Below are positions 42,578 to 50,617 of a stretch of 64,000 nucleotides of DNA, one piece after another; positions within the stretch are counted from its first letter, which is position 1, and every line of letters starts with the position of its first letter. Made by a program: the position numbers and the translations under genes. The DNA lies in assembly GCA_964640175.1 (NCBI GenBank), contig CAZXFW010000013.1:1-64000 (forward strand), read 5' to 3'. The notes beneath the pieces are model-generated. The model saw only the letters and a list, made by a program, of their open reading frames with translations. It had not been told where the DNA came from and did not search any database. This DNA is from JACKDX01 sp964640175 (GTDB lineage Bacteria > Myxococcota_A > Polyangia > Polyangiales > GCA-016699535).

Positions 42578-44368
42578 ATGAAAAAAGTTCTTCTCTCCCC
42601 TTTGGATTGGTCGATTATCATTGGCTATCTCGTGATTGTTGTAGGGATTGGTTTTGTCTTTGCAAAAAAAGCACAACAGTCCAAAGAACAGTTTTTCTTG
42701 TCCGGCCGAAGCATGCCCTGGTGGTTGCTTGGGACATCCATGGCAGCGACGCATTTATCAGCAGATGCTCCCTTGGCGATTACTGGGCTAATTGCAAAGG
42801 AGGGTATCGCAGGAGTTTGGTTCAAGTGGTGTTACTTGATTATGTGGTCTTTGGGCATTTTCTTTTTTGCAAGGCTTTGGCGTCGTGCAACAGTCATCAC
42901 CGATGCCGAGCTAGTTGAGTTGCGCTATTCAGGCCCATCCGCGAGAGTATTACGTCTGTTGAAGGGGTTCTATTTCGGAGTGCTGATGAACTGCTTTGTC
43001 ATGGCATGGTGCATGGTGGCTATGGCGAAGATTGTTGCACAGTCTGTAGGATGGAACCGTCTAATTACCATGTCAGTCTTTTCTGGTCTGGCATTGGTTT
43101 ACACGGTGGCAGGTGGCTATTGGGGGATTGTCATAGCGGATTTCTTTAGGTTCTTTTTGGCTCTTGCAGCATCTTTAATGTTGGCCGTGTTTGCAGTTCA
43201 ACATGTCGGAGGCCTTGATGCACTCAAAGTCAAAGCTGAAGCATTGTATGGGCCAGAGCTTTTTAATTTTTTACCCGAATTTGGAAAATCAGCAGCCACT
43301 GGAAATGATATTCTTAGCCTCTCGGGAACAACGTTTTTGGTATATATTTTTCTGCAATGGTGGTCTCAAAAATACTCCGATGGCGGAGGCAAACAGATTC
43401 AACGTATGTCTTCTGCCAAGAACGAACGTCATGCCATGCTCGGTACGTTGTGGTTTGCAATCGCTACCTACGCGGTACAAATTTGGCCATGGGTTGTAAC
43501 GGGGGTGGTGTCTCTCGTGATGTTTCCGCACCTTGCTGATGCTGAAGCTGGCTATCCCATGGTGATGATGAGTGTGCTTCCTCACGGGCTGCTTGGCTTG
43601 ATGCTTTGTTCACTTATTGCAGCATTCATGGCGATATTGGATACCCATCTGAATCTCGGTGCATCCTACGTTGTCAATGATATTTATGAGCGGTTTTTGC
43701 ATCCTAATGCAACATCCAAGCATTATGTGCGTGCATCTCAGCTGACTACGGTGTTGCTTCTCATCATTTCTTCTCTCATTGCCTGGCAGATTGATTCTGT
43801 GTCGGGGATGTGGAAGTTCGTGATCACATTTGCAGCGGGGGCGGGGCCGACATTCATTATTCGTTGGTTTTGGTGGCGAGCAAATGCTTGGACTGAGATT
43901 AGCGGAATGATTGCTTCGGGCATTATCGCTTCATACTTGCGGATAGTGCATCCGGAACTCGACCATGCCACTAACATGGTTATCACAGCATTGTTGTCGG
44001 CAGTCTGTTGGCTATCCACTACGTATCTTACTGCACCTGTAGATGAAAAAGTGCTCATTCAATTTTACGAACGTGTTGTTCCCGCTACGCCATGGTGGGG
44101 GCGCATTGCCAAGAAAGCACGCCCTCTACATACTCCGTTGAATTTCAGTGGGGTGATGTGGCGATTTGTCACGAGTATTGGGGGCCTGTACTTGGTTTGC
44201 TTTGGGTTGGGGTTTTGTATTTTTAGAGATGCGCTCTTAGGTGGGGGGATGCTCTTGGCGGGCGCCGTCGTTTTAGGCATATTGGTGCGTAGTATCGAAA
44301 ATCCGCTTCCCATGACGACCCAAGCTGCTCTGGTTGATAGTGTATCCGAGAAGGAACCTCACGGATAA
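42578..44368 (+). CDS. sodium:solute symporter (SSS family)
   Basis: A 596-residue inner-membrane transporter with about 14 helices. The N-terminus LDWSIIIGYLVIVVGIGFVFAKKAQQSKEQFFLSGRSM, seen as EQFFLSGRSMPWWLLG, is the family TM1 and loop region. AGGYWGIVIADFFRF is the SSS signature near TM5-6. Members co-import sugars, amino acids or vitamins with Na+. The gene starts the sugar module with the glycosyltransferase-like and GH13_18 genes, so a sugar substrate is likely, but this is inference. A GGAG ribosome binding site lies seven bases before the ATG. A small hairpin, GCGGT-GAT-ACCGC, is seen upstream near 42525. Confidence 0.92.
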   Translation: MKKVLLSPLDWSIIIGYLVIVVGIGFVFAKKAQQSKEQFFLSGRSMPWWLLGTSMAATHLSADAPLAITGLIAKEGIAGVWFKWCYLIMWSLGIFFFARLWRRATVITDAELVELRYSGPSARVLRLLKGFYFGVLMNCFVMAWCMVAMAKIVAQSVGWNRLITMSVFSGLALVYTVAGGYWGIVIADFFRFFLALAASLMLAVFAVQHVGGLDALKVKAEALYGPELFNFLPEFGKSAATGNDILSLSGTTFLVYIFLQWWSQKYSDGGGKQIQRMSSAKNERHAMLGTLWFAIATYAVQIWPWVVTGVVSLVMFPHLADAEAGYPMVMMSVLPHGLLGLMLCSLIAAFMAILDTHLNLGASYVVNDIYERFLHPNATSKHYVRASQLTTVLLLIISSLIAWQIDSVSGMWKFVITFAAGAGPTFIIRWFWWRANAWTEISGMIASGIIASYLRIVHPELDHATNMVITALLSAVCWLSTTYLTAPVDEKVLIQFYERVVPATPWWGRIAKKARPLHTPLNFSGVMWRFVTSIGGLYLVCFGLGFCIFRDALLGGGMLLAGAVVLGILVRSIENPLPMTTQAALVDSVSEKEPHG

Positions 44369-44399
44369 ACACCCACGCGGAGGTTGTGGCCGTATTGCT

Positions 44400-46451
44400 A
44401 TGTTGCGTGTTCGAAACTACATGCTAAATAGCATCGTGCATCACAGGGCGATTGAGCGATTTCAACCAGTCAGCACATGGGTGCAATTGAGAACATGCGT
44501 TGCGTTTTTACTGGCTTTGATTTCACTGTCTTGTACGGGAGCTCCTCTTGGCCGGGATAGCCAAGGCTCTTTAGGTGACGTTAAGCAGTCTCTTGTAGCA
44601 GTTCACGGTAGAGCCGATGTATTTGTTCTGGACGAGAGCCGCGGAACACTCCTTCCCTCTGCTTCTTTGCAGGATGGCGCACAGCTTGAAATTATTCATA
44701 CACAGGCCCAGCTAGCAGGCTGGCTTCCTGTCGTCAACACATCACCTCAACAGATTGTTCTTGCCTCTCAAGGAAATCTCGAGGTTTTATCTTCGACATC
44801 AGGGAAGCCAGTTGGCCAAGCATCGTTGAGAAGGTCCCCTGTGTTGGGCTTCAGCGCACAGCGGCGTCTCATCCCCGTAGGCACTTCGAACGCTACCGCT
44901 CAAGTCCCGGTGTTTCTGCAGCATCAGGACTTTTCGGCGATCTATGTTCCTGAAACCAATCAAATCGGATGGATTACCTCCCATGCGGTTTATAACCTCG
45001 TTAGGAATGGGTCCACAGCAGCGCTCGGTGCGGTACATCTATCGACTGTCGGAACGCTTACCGGTAGTGGCGTTGTCGCGAAAAAGTTGCTTGGCGGGTT
45101 TACGGATCTAGGCATTCCTTCACGTTTGGTGTTGCCAACCAGTCCGGGCGAGGTAGGCCAACAAGCGGTCCGAGATGCAGCTCCGCTCGGAGTTCCTGTG
45201 GATAGCTTTGTGGTTGAAGGTGGTAATCCAGTATGGACGACTCCTTTGCCTGGGTTACGGCAGCGGTGGGGAGATCTTTCCGAAGCGCAATGGACAGACT
45301 TCATTAATCATTTCTTTGCGACTGCACGACAATCGGTGCTCTCTGTGGCTCAGACATTATCCGAGCGAGGCGGAGGCGACATTGTTACCATCGTGCATCA
45401 TATGGGTCCCAACACTACGATAGCAGCCATGCTGTACGATGATGCCTCCTTACACGCAGCACTCCCTCCAAATGTTCGATATACCAATGTTGTCATACCA
45501 ATTATTCATGGGACGGGTGCACTTGCGTTCAATCCGCTGAGCCGCGATTTACACGGAGGGTTTAATGGTGAAGGTTGGGATCGGTACCGTGAATTCGTAA
45601 CCAGAGGCATACCTAGCCGGATTAGCGTGGCCATTGCTTCCACAGAGGACATGGCTACGCAAACGTCTGAGTTGTTTGGCTTGAGTCCTGATAGGATTCG
45701 GGTTGTTCCCTTGGGAGCCGGAGAACCCTTTAAACCGATACCCGAGTTACACAACATTCCTGACAATGCTCAACAACGAGCACAATATCTTCAGGCATTC
45801 AATGCCCAAGCCGATGAGGAAGGTGCCGATGCCGGCATTGCCGATTTCCTGCCGGGAGACAGGATGCTGTTATTTGTGGGTAAGCTTGTCGATAAAAAGG
45901 GTCCTACGGAGCTAATCCAGATCCTTGCTACGATACATCAGATGCAACCTGACCTTCGAGTGCACGTTGCGTTTATCGGTAGTGGGGAATTGCGCGATCG
46001 TCTCAAGGACGTTGCTCAGTCTCTCGGTGTGCGCGAGTTTGTGCACGTGCTTGGTGCACGAGATCAAGTCATCATTACAGAGTTTCAGAATTTCACCGAT
46101 CTGTTTGTGATGCCGTATGTATGGCAGGAACCCTTTGGGTTGGTGCCGTTTGAGGCGGCGTTGTGTGGGACGCCTACTGTGATTCCGTCGGATGCAGGTG
46201 CGGCGTCCGCTGTGACCGACGCGCCATGGCTTTTTACTACTGTCGATAAGAGGGCCGATGGAACAATTGATATCCAGAAATTTGCTGAGGCGATCATCGC
46301 AAGGCTTCAAGCAGATGCAAAGTACAGCAATGTCAATGGAGAGCCGTATTGGCAAGTGGCAAATCGGTACATTCTGAATAGTTTTGGCTGGGACGTGCAC
46401 GCGGAGAAAGTTGCGTCGATTGCACGTGAAGTACTGTCACAGCAGAACTGA
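44400..46451 (+). CDS. exported GT-B glycosyltransferase-like protein
   Basis: A 683-residue protein from the ATG at 44400 (or 44421). The N-terminus has a hydrophobic helix ending AFLLALISLSCTGAPLG, a signal-peptide-like segment with a possible lipidation Cys. Residues 60-180 form beta-rich SH3-like repeats (ADVFVLDESRGTLLPS, IIHTQAQLAGWLPV). From about residue 210 a GT-B fold begins; VGKLVDKKGPTELIQ (residue 493 on) and YVWQEPFGLVPFEAALCGTP (residue 573 on) carry the EX7E nucleotide-sugar motif of GT4-type enzymes. An exported position would be unusual, as NDP-sugars are cytosolic. It lies between the symporter and the GH13_18 gene. The exact start is uncertain. Confidence 0.78.
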   Translation: MLRVRNYMLNSIVHHRAIERFQPVSTWVQLRTCVAFLLALISLSCTGAPLGRDSQGSLGDVKQSLVAVHGRADVFVLDESRGTLLPSASLQDGAQLEIIHTQAQLAGWLPVVNTSPQQIVLASQGNLEVLSSTSGKPVGQASLRRSPVLGFSAQRRLIPVGTSNATAQVPVFLQHQDFSAIYVPETNQIGWITSHAVYNLVRNGSTAALGAVHLSTVGTLTGSGVVAKKLLGGFTDLGIPSRLVLPTSPGEVGQQAVRDAAPLGVPVDSFVVEGGNPVWTTPLPGLRQRWGDLSEAQWTDFINHFFATARQSVLSVAQTLSERGGGDIVTIVHHMGPNTTIAAMLYDDASLHAALPPNVRYTNVVIPIIHGTGALAFNPLSRDLHGGFNGEGWDRYREFVTRGIPSRISVAIASTEDMATQTSELFGLSPDRIRVVPLGAGEPFKPIPELHNIPDNAQQRAQYLQAFNAQADEEGADAGIADFLPGDRMLLFVGKLVDKKGPTELIQILATIHQMQPDLRVHVAFIGSGELRDRLKDVAQSLGVREFVHVLGARDQVIITEFQNFTDLFVMPYVWQEPFGLVPFEAALCGTPTVIPSDAGAASAVTDAPWLFTTVDKRADGTIDIQKFAEAIIARLQADAKYSNVNGEPYWQVANRYILNSFGWDVHAEKVASIAREVLSQQN

Positions 46452-46468
46452 CGTAGTATATTCGCCGC

Positions 46469-48205
46469 ATGACCAGCGGACATCATCAGTGGCTACCTAT
46501 CAGAACGCTTTTGGAAGAACTGTATAGCTCTCATCTTGAGCCGCACATTTGGTCCAAGCTTAAGACGTTAGTGGCGAGCTATCAGGATTTATCCTCCGCG
46601 GCGTGTGTGCGACCGTCCCTAACAGAGGCTGACATTGTTCTGATCGCATATCCTGATCAAGTAGATGAGCACGGAGTAAAGCCCTTGGTTGCCCTTAAGA
46701 GTTTTCTAGACCAATGGGCCAAGCCTCTAGTCTCAGCGGTGCATGTGCTTCCGGTCCATCCCTATTCTTCTGACGATGGCTTTAGCGTGCTGGATTATCG
46801 AGTGATCCATCCTGATTTTGGTTCATGGGCGGATATTGAAGCCTTGGGAAAAGACTATCAGTTGATTTTGGACGCGGTGATCAACCACGTGTCGCAGCAC
46901 AGTGTATGGTTCAATGCATACAAGAGTAATACTCCTCCCTATGACCAGTATTTTATCGAGACGGACGAAGCATTCGATGTCTCGAAAGTGTATCGCGCTC
47001 GAGCAACGCCACTGCTCGCTCCTGTTCAAACGGTGCGTGGTGAACGGAATGTGTGGACTTCGTTTAGTCCTGACCAAATCGATCTTAATTATGCGAACCC
47101 CAATGTGCTTCTGGAGATGGCGGATGTTCTTTTGAACTATGTGCGGCATGGCGCACGGTGGTTAAGGTTAGACGCTGCAGGTTTGTTATGGAAGCAAAGC
47201 GGAACTAACTGTTTACACTTGCCACAGACCCACATGCTGATTCAGTTGCTGCGCGTCGTGCTTGATCTCGTCGCGCCACAGGTGGGTATTGTGCCTCAAA
47301 TCAATGGTCCGCTGTCCGAAAATTTACCGTATCTCGGCGATGGACATAACGAAGCACAGATGATTTATCACTACGCGTTGCCGGTGTTGGTGTGGCATGC
47401 GCTAATTTTTTCACGATCTACAGAACTAAACGCGTGGCTTTCCAGTGTGTCGCTGCCGTCTAAGGACACCTATCTGTATAATTTTTTGGCGTGTCACGAT
47501 GGCATTAGCTTGCGGCCTGCACGCAGTCTAGTGCCTGAAAATGATTTGGCACAAATGTTGGAGCAAGCGGTTCGTAATGGTGGGAAAATCAATTTTCGTA
47601 AGAATGAACAGAGTCAAGAAGTGCCTTATGAAGTTGCAATTACGTATTACGACGCTCTTAATGCGTTAGATCTTTCAGTAGACCAAGCGATTGCGCGCTT
47701 TAAGGTGGCTCACGCCATAATGTTAACTTTGGCGGGAGTGCCTGCCTTGTATTTTCAATCACTTCTAGGAGCGCGCTCCTGGCAAGAAGGGTGGCGAGAG
47801 ACAGGCGTCAATAGAACACTCAACCGTCGCAAGTATGAGCGTCAGGAAATCGAAGGGCTGCTGACGGATCCTGCGCTGCATCATCGGGTTGTGTACCGAA
47901 GCTTGTTGGAACTCGTCAGTGTACGTCGCAACGAACCCGCGTTTCATCCCCATGCACCGCAAGCAATTTTGCATATGGACGAGCGGATTTTTGGTATTAG
48001 ACGGGATCGCGTAGATCAGTCTGTGTCATTGTACGGCCTACACAACCTTAGCCATGAACGTGTTGCATGGAGATTGGAGGCCATTTCGCCCGATTCGCAT
48101 GTGCATGATCTATTCACCGGCATGCCAAAGGTAGTTCACGGGGGGTGCCTAAGCGGTACTTTAGAGCCCTATGAAGTTCTATGGTTGTTACAAAGATCTG
48201 GATAG
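46469..48205 (+). CDS. GH13 subfamily 18 sugar phosphorylase-like protein (acid/base residue altered)
   Basis: A 578-residue cytosolic protein of the sucrose/glucosylglycerate phosphorylase group (GH13_18), which cleaves alpha-glucosides with phosphate. Family marks are VHVLPVHPYSSDDGFSVLDY, LILDAVINHVSQHSVWF, WLRLDAAGLLWKQSGTNC with nucleophile Asp235, NFLACHDGISLRP with Asp344, and GVPALYFQSLLGARSW with GVNRTLNRRKYE. The usual general acid/base Glu lies in a TETN motif; here the aligned stretch GIVPQINGPLSENLPYLG has Gln277. The spacing Asp235 to Gln277 (42) fits the Asp192/Glu232 spacing (40) of a sucrose phosphorylase. It starts 18 bases after the glycosyltransferase-like stop. Confidence 0.9.
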   Translation: MTSGHHQWLPIRTLLEELYSSHLEPHIWSKLKTLVASYQDLSSAACVRPSLTEADIVLIAYPDQVDEHGVKPLVALKSFLDQWAKPLVSAVHVLPVHPYSSDDGFSVLDYRVIHPDFGSWADIEALGKDYQLILDAVINHVSQHSVWFNAYKSNTPPYDQYFIETDEAFDVSKVYRARATPLLAPVQTVRGERNVWTSFSPDQIDLNYANPNVLLEMADVLLNYVRHGARWLRLDAAGLLWKQSGTNCLHLPQTHMLIQLLRVVLDLVAPQVGIVPQINGPLSENLPYLGDGHNEAQMIYHYALPVLVWHALIFSRSTELNAWLSSVSLPSKDTYLYNFLACHDGISLRPARSLVPENDLAQMLEQAVRNGGKINFRKNEQSQEVPYEVAITYYDALNALDLSVDQAIARFKVAHAIMLTLAGVPALYFQSLLGARSWQEGWRETGVNRTLNRRKYERQEIEGLLTDPALHHRVVYRSLLELVSVRRNEPAFHPHAPQAILHMDERIFGIRRDRVDQSVSLYGLHNLSHERVAWRLEAISPDSHVHDLFTGMPKVVHGGCLSGTLEPYEVLWLLQRSG

Positions 48206-48460
48206 TGCAGGCTGGATGTATGTAGGTTGATGTGGTGCTGTAACTCAATCGGCGCTCCCCTAGCACTTTAGGAAGTGTCGTATTAAACTTATACTGTAAG
48301 AGCCTGGAAGGGTAAGACCCCAGAGCGGAACATAAATGGCGCTTGATTGACTTAGGTGCTAAAAATCTTGATGGATATCAAAAAGGTAGTGTCGGCATAT
48401 TCCTTGCATATACTAAGACTCAGTGAACATATGCAACGTGTGACAGGAAAAGGTTAACGT
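48206..48460. other. 255-bp intergenic region ahead of the Tad locus
   Basis: This longest gene-free stretch holds no open reading frame that I would trust. It contains the sigma-54-like promoter at 48393-48408, an A-rich segment just before it (48361-48390) and a short imperfect dyad near 48312. It may bind enhancer proteins. I see no riboswitch or repeats. Confidence 0.6.
48393..48408 (+). promoter_or_regulatory. candidate sigma-54 (-24/-12) promoter of the Tad pilin operon
   Basis: CGGCATATTCCTTGCA carries the -24 GG (48394-48395) and -12 GC (48406-48407) exactly ten bases apart, and the TTGCA of the consensus TGGCAC-N5-TTGCA. Transcription would start about 48419, 42 bases before the pilin ATG at 48461. 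Sigma-54 control of pilin genes is known from type IV pili in myxobacteria and pseudomonads. Confidence 0.5.
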
Positions 48461-48661
48461 ATGAATTGGCTACGTAAAACAAGCAGTTACAAGCTCACTC
48501 AAGACACGCGAGGCATGACTACCGTGGAATACATTATCATACTCTCACTCATCGCTGTGGTGGGTTTTGGGATATGGAAGAGGTTCGGCGCCACCGTTAA
48601 AGCGAAAGTGGAAGGCGCTGACAATGTCATGCAGGGCCTGCCCACGAGTTCGGCCCCTTAA
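48461..48661 (+). CDS. Flp-type (type IVb) pilin
   Basis: A 66-residue prepilin of the Flp family, the main subunit of a Tad pilus. A short basic leader ends at Gly18. Cleavage by a prepilin peptidase would leave Met19 with Glu at position +5 (Glu23, in TTVEYIIILSL), as in all type IV pilins. The hydrophobic helix (residues 22-37) and the short mature length (48 residues) are typical. The ribosome binding site is AGGAAAAGG upstream. The pilin is first in a long plus-strand locus; no prepilin peptidase gene is in the window. Confidence 0.93.
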   Translation: MNWLRKTSSYKLTQDTRGMTTVEYIIILSLIAVVGFGIWKRFGATVKAKVEGADNVMQGLPTSSAP

Positions 48662-48710
48662 TTGTCGTTTGCTTTCCTCAAACCCCTGAGGTGCGTATCA
48701 TAGCTAGAGG

Positions 48711-49481
48711 ATGAATAAGCGAGCTCTAGTTGTGGCAGTCGTTGTCGGCGTTTGTGGTTTTTTGCTGTTGTGGGTCTATAAGCAGCGCTACGAACAAACT
48801 GTGTGTGGGGGCACGAAGCAATCGGTCGTAGTGGCAGTGCGAGACGTTGCTCTTGGAACAGCAATCACGGAAGATATGTTGGGGCTCCGTGAAGTGCCTG
48901 CTCAGTTTATTGAGGAGCGTCATATTCGCGCTCAGGAAGCTTCCAGGATAGTTGGCGTTAAACTTACCACAGCCGTTCGAGCCAATGAGTCGATCCTTTG
49001 GACGGATTTAGCAGTAGCAAGTGAGCAGCGTCGGGACTTATCCAGTCTTATTAGTGACGGGCGGCGTGCTGTTGCAGTGCAAGCAGAGGTAACGTCGAAC
49101 TTTGGCGGGCTACTACGTCCTGGGGATCGCGTGGATGTCATCCTGACGTACCAACGCCAAGACGGTAAGCAGTTCAGTCGGACTTTGATGCAAAACAAAC
49201 TGGTACTGGCTGCGGGCACCGACACCGGTTCAGTCAATGTGGCTAACGATGCAGAAGGTAACGGGCGTCGTTCAGGATATGCCGATCAAATTGTACTTAG
49301 TGTTAACGTCGATGAGGCTCAGGAATTAGCATTTGCACAAGAGCGTGGCTCAATTCGTTTAGTGCTGCGTAACCCAAATGACATTAACCTGGTTAAAGGA
49401 TTGCCAGAGACCAGTGAGGAGTCTTTGCGCGGTTCCAATGTACGTGAACCTGCTGCTTCGGAGTCTATCTCCAATGACTAG
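48711..49481 (+). CDS. cpaB: Flp pilus assembly protein CpaB (RcpC)
   Basis: A 256-residue periplasmic protein of Tad pilus assembly with one N-terminal membrane anchor (residues 6-24). An SAF domain follows (about residues 42-105; VVVAVRDVALGTAITEDML, LREVPAQFIEE), then DGRRAVAVQAEVTSNFGGLLRPGDRVDVILT, seen as GGLLRPGDRVDVILTYQR, the CpaB core. CpaB works with the CpaC secretin at the outer membrane. It lies 49 bases after the pilin stop and overlaps cpaC by eight bases. Confidence 0.93.
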   Translation: MNKRALVVAVVVGVCGFLLLWVYKQRYEQTVCGGTKQSVVVAVRDVALGTAITEDMLGLREVPAQFIEERHIRAQEASRIVGVKLTTAVRANESILWTDLAVASEQRRDLSSLISDGRRAVAVQAEVTSNFGGLLRPGDRVDVILTYQRQDGKQFSRTLMQNKLVLAAGTDTGSVNVANDAEGNGRRSGYADQIVLSVNVDEAQELAFAQERGSIRLVLRNPNDINLVKGLPETSEESLRGSNVREPAASESISND

Positions 49482-50616
49482 ATCTAAACTCTTACAAAGA
49501 GCACGGATAGGAAGTTGGTTTGTGCTTTTATGGGCAATATCGCCCCGTCTAGCGATTGCTCAAGCAGATGCGCCTGAGTTTATTGAGTTACGCGTCGGAG
49601 AGCAGACCACCATTTCTGCCCGTGGGGTAAAGAGCTTCTCGGAAGGTACTCCAGGCATTGTTGATGTGCGAGTGCCTCCGAATTCGGAAGAACTGGTCGT
49701 TGTGGGATTACGCACGGGAGAAACGTCATTGCTACTGTTGCGTGAGCGTGGGAAAAAGGTGAACTACTCGGTGCGTGTATACGATGCTACTCCCGCTTCG
49801 ACGAGTTCATCTTCAACCATACGCGTACTCGATCGGGTTAACATTCGCCTCGATTTTTATTTTGTGGGATTGAGTGAGTCGTACTCTCACCAAATCGGTG
49901 TAGGATGGCCTGGCGCAGTTGGAGGTGCTGGGGTAGGTCAGCTGTCTGCAACCTTTAATCTGCAAACAGGTGCGCTCGCAGGTGCCACGGCGAGTTTGGT
50001 TAACCAACCGTTGCCTCGGCTGGATGTTGCTCAATCACAGGGCTGGGCGCGCCTGTATAAGCATGCGGTGATGATTACGGGCAATGGCCATCAGTCTCAG
50101 TTTACCAGCGGGGGTGAATTTAACACCCTTGTACAAGGTGCTTTAACCGCTGAGGTGCGTTCCATTGAATTTGGAAGTGATGTGCGGGTGCAGCCACGGT
50201 ATGATGAAAAATCAGGACGGATCGAGATTGCGATTCAAGCCGATGTTTCGGACTTGGAAGATACAAATGCGTCTGGCTTACCCAATCGAAGCCGGTCGTC
50301 TTTACAGACACTTGTGACGATGGAAGTAGGCCAGGGAGTGGTGCTTGCGGGGCTTACTGGGCAACGGAAACGTCGTTCAAATACGGGCCTTCCCGGTTTG
50401 AGCCAAATACCTATCATTGGTTTGTTGTTTGGCTCGGATCGTGAATCACACGAAGACTCAGAAACTTTGCTGTTCATCGTTCCTACGGTTGTCCGAAATA
50501 TGTCACGTAGCCACAGTGAGCTCGTCAAGGAAGTGTTTACCATTTACAACGCATTTGATGGGGACGTTGAAGAGTCACGGCTAGTGGATACGGTTTTCCC
50601 TTCTCCCAGGCGCTAG
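49474..50616 (+). CDS. cpaC: secretin CpaC (RcpA), Tad pilus outer-membrane pore
   Basis: The ATG at 49474 overlaps cpaB by eight bases and gives a 380-residue precursor with a clear signal peptide (VLLWAISPRLAIAQA). A longer frame from 49378 would bury this signal. Residues 35-105 form the N-terminal secretin domain (FIELRVGEQTTISARGVKSFSEG, seen as GEQTTISARGVKSFSEG, with RTGETSLLLL). The C-terminal secretin core runs from about residue 180 to 345, including VQPRYDEKSGRIEIAIQADVSDL, seen as YDEKSGRIEIAIQADVSD, and GLPGLSQIPIIGLLFGS. The length is short for a secretin but within the CpaC range. It forms the pore through which the pilus leaves. Confidence 0.93.
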   Translation: MTRSKLLQRARIGSWFVLLWAISPRLAIAQADAPEFIELRVGEQTTISARGVKSFSEGTPGIVDVRVPPNSEELVVVGLRTGETSLLLLRERGKKVNYSVRVYDATPASTSSSSTIRVLDRVNIRLDFYFVGLSESYSHQIGVGWPGAVGGAGVGQLSATFNLQTGALAGATASLVNQPLPRLDVAQSQGWARLYKHAVMITGNGHQSQFTSGGEFNTLVQGALTAEVRSIEFGSDVRVQPRYDEKSGRIEIAIQADVSDLEDTNASGLPNRSRSSLQTLVTMEVGQGVVLAGLTGQRKRRSNTGLPGLSQIPIIGLLFGSDRESHEDSETLLFIVPTVVRNMSRSHSELVKEVFTIYNAFDGDVEESRLVDTVFPSPRR

Positions 50617-50617
50617 C

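Noticed and set aside
45912..46400. A 162-residue minus-strand frame inside the glycosyltransferase-like gene
   Set aside because: It lies wholly opposite a frame with GT motifs and has no recognisable feature or ribosome binding site.
48206..48460. Possible c-di-GMP riboswitch before the pilin gene
   Set aside because: A GGGTAAGACCCC dyad near 48312 was considered, but the conserved GEMM core and second stem are not present.
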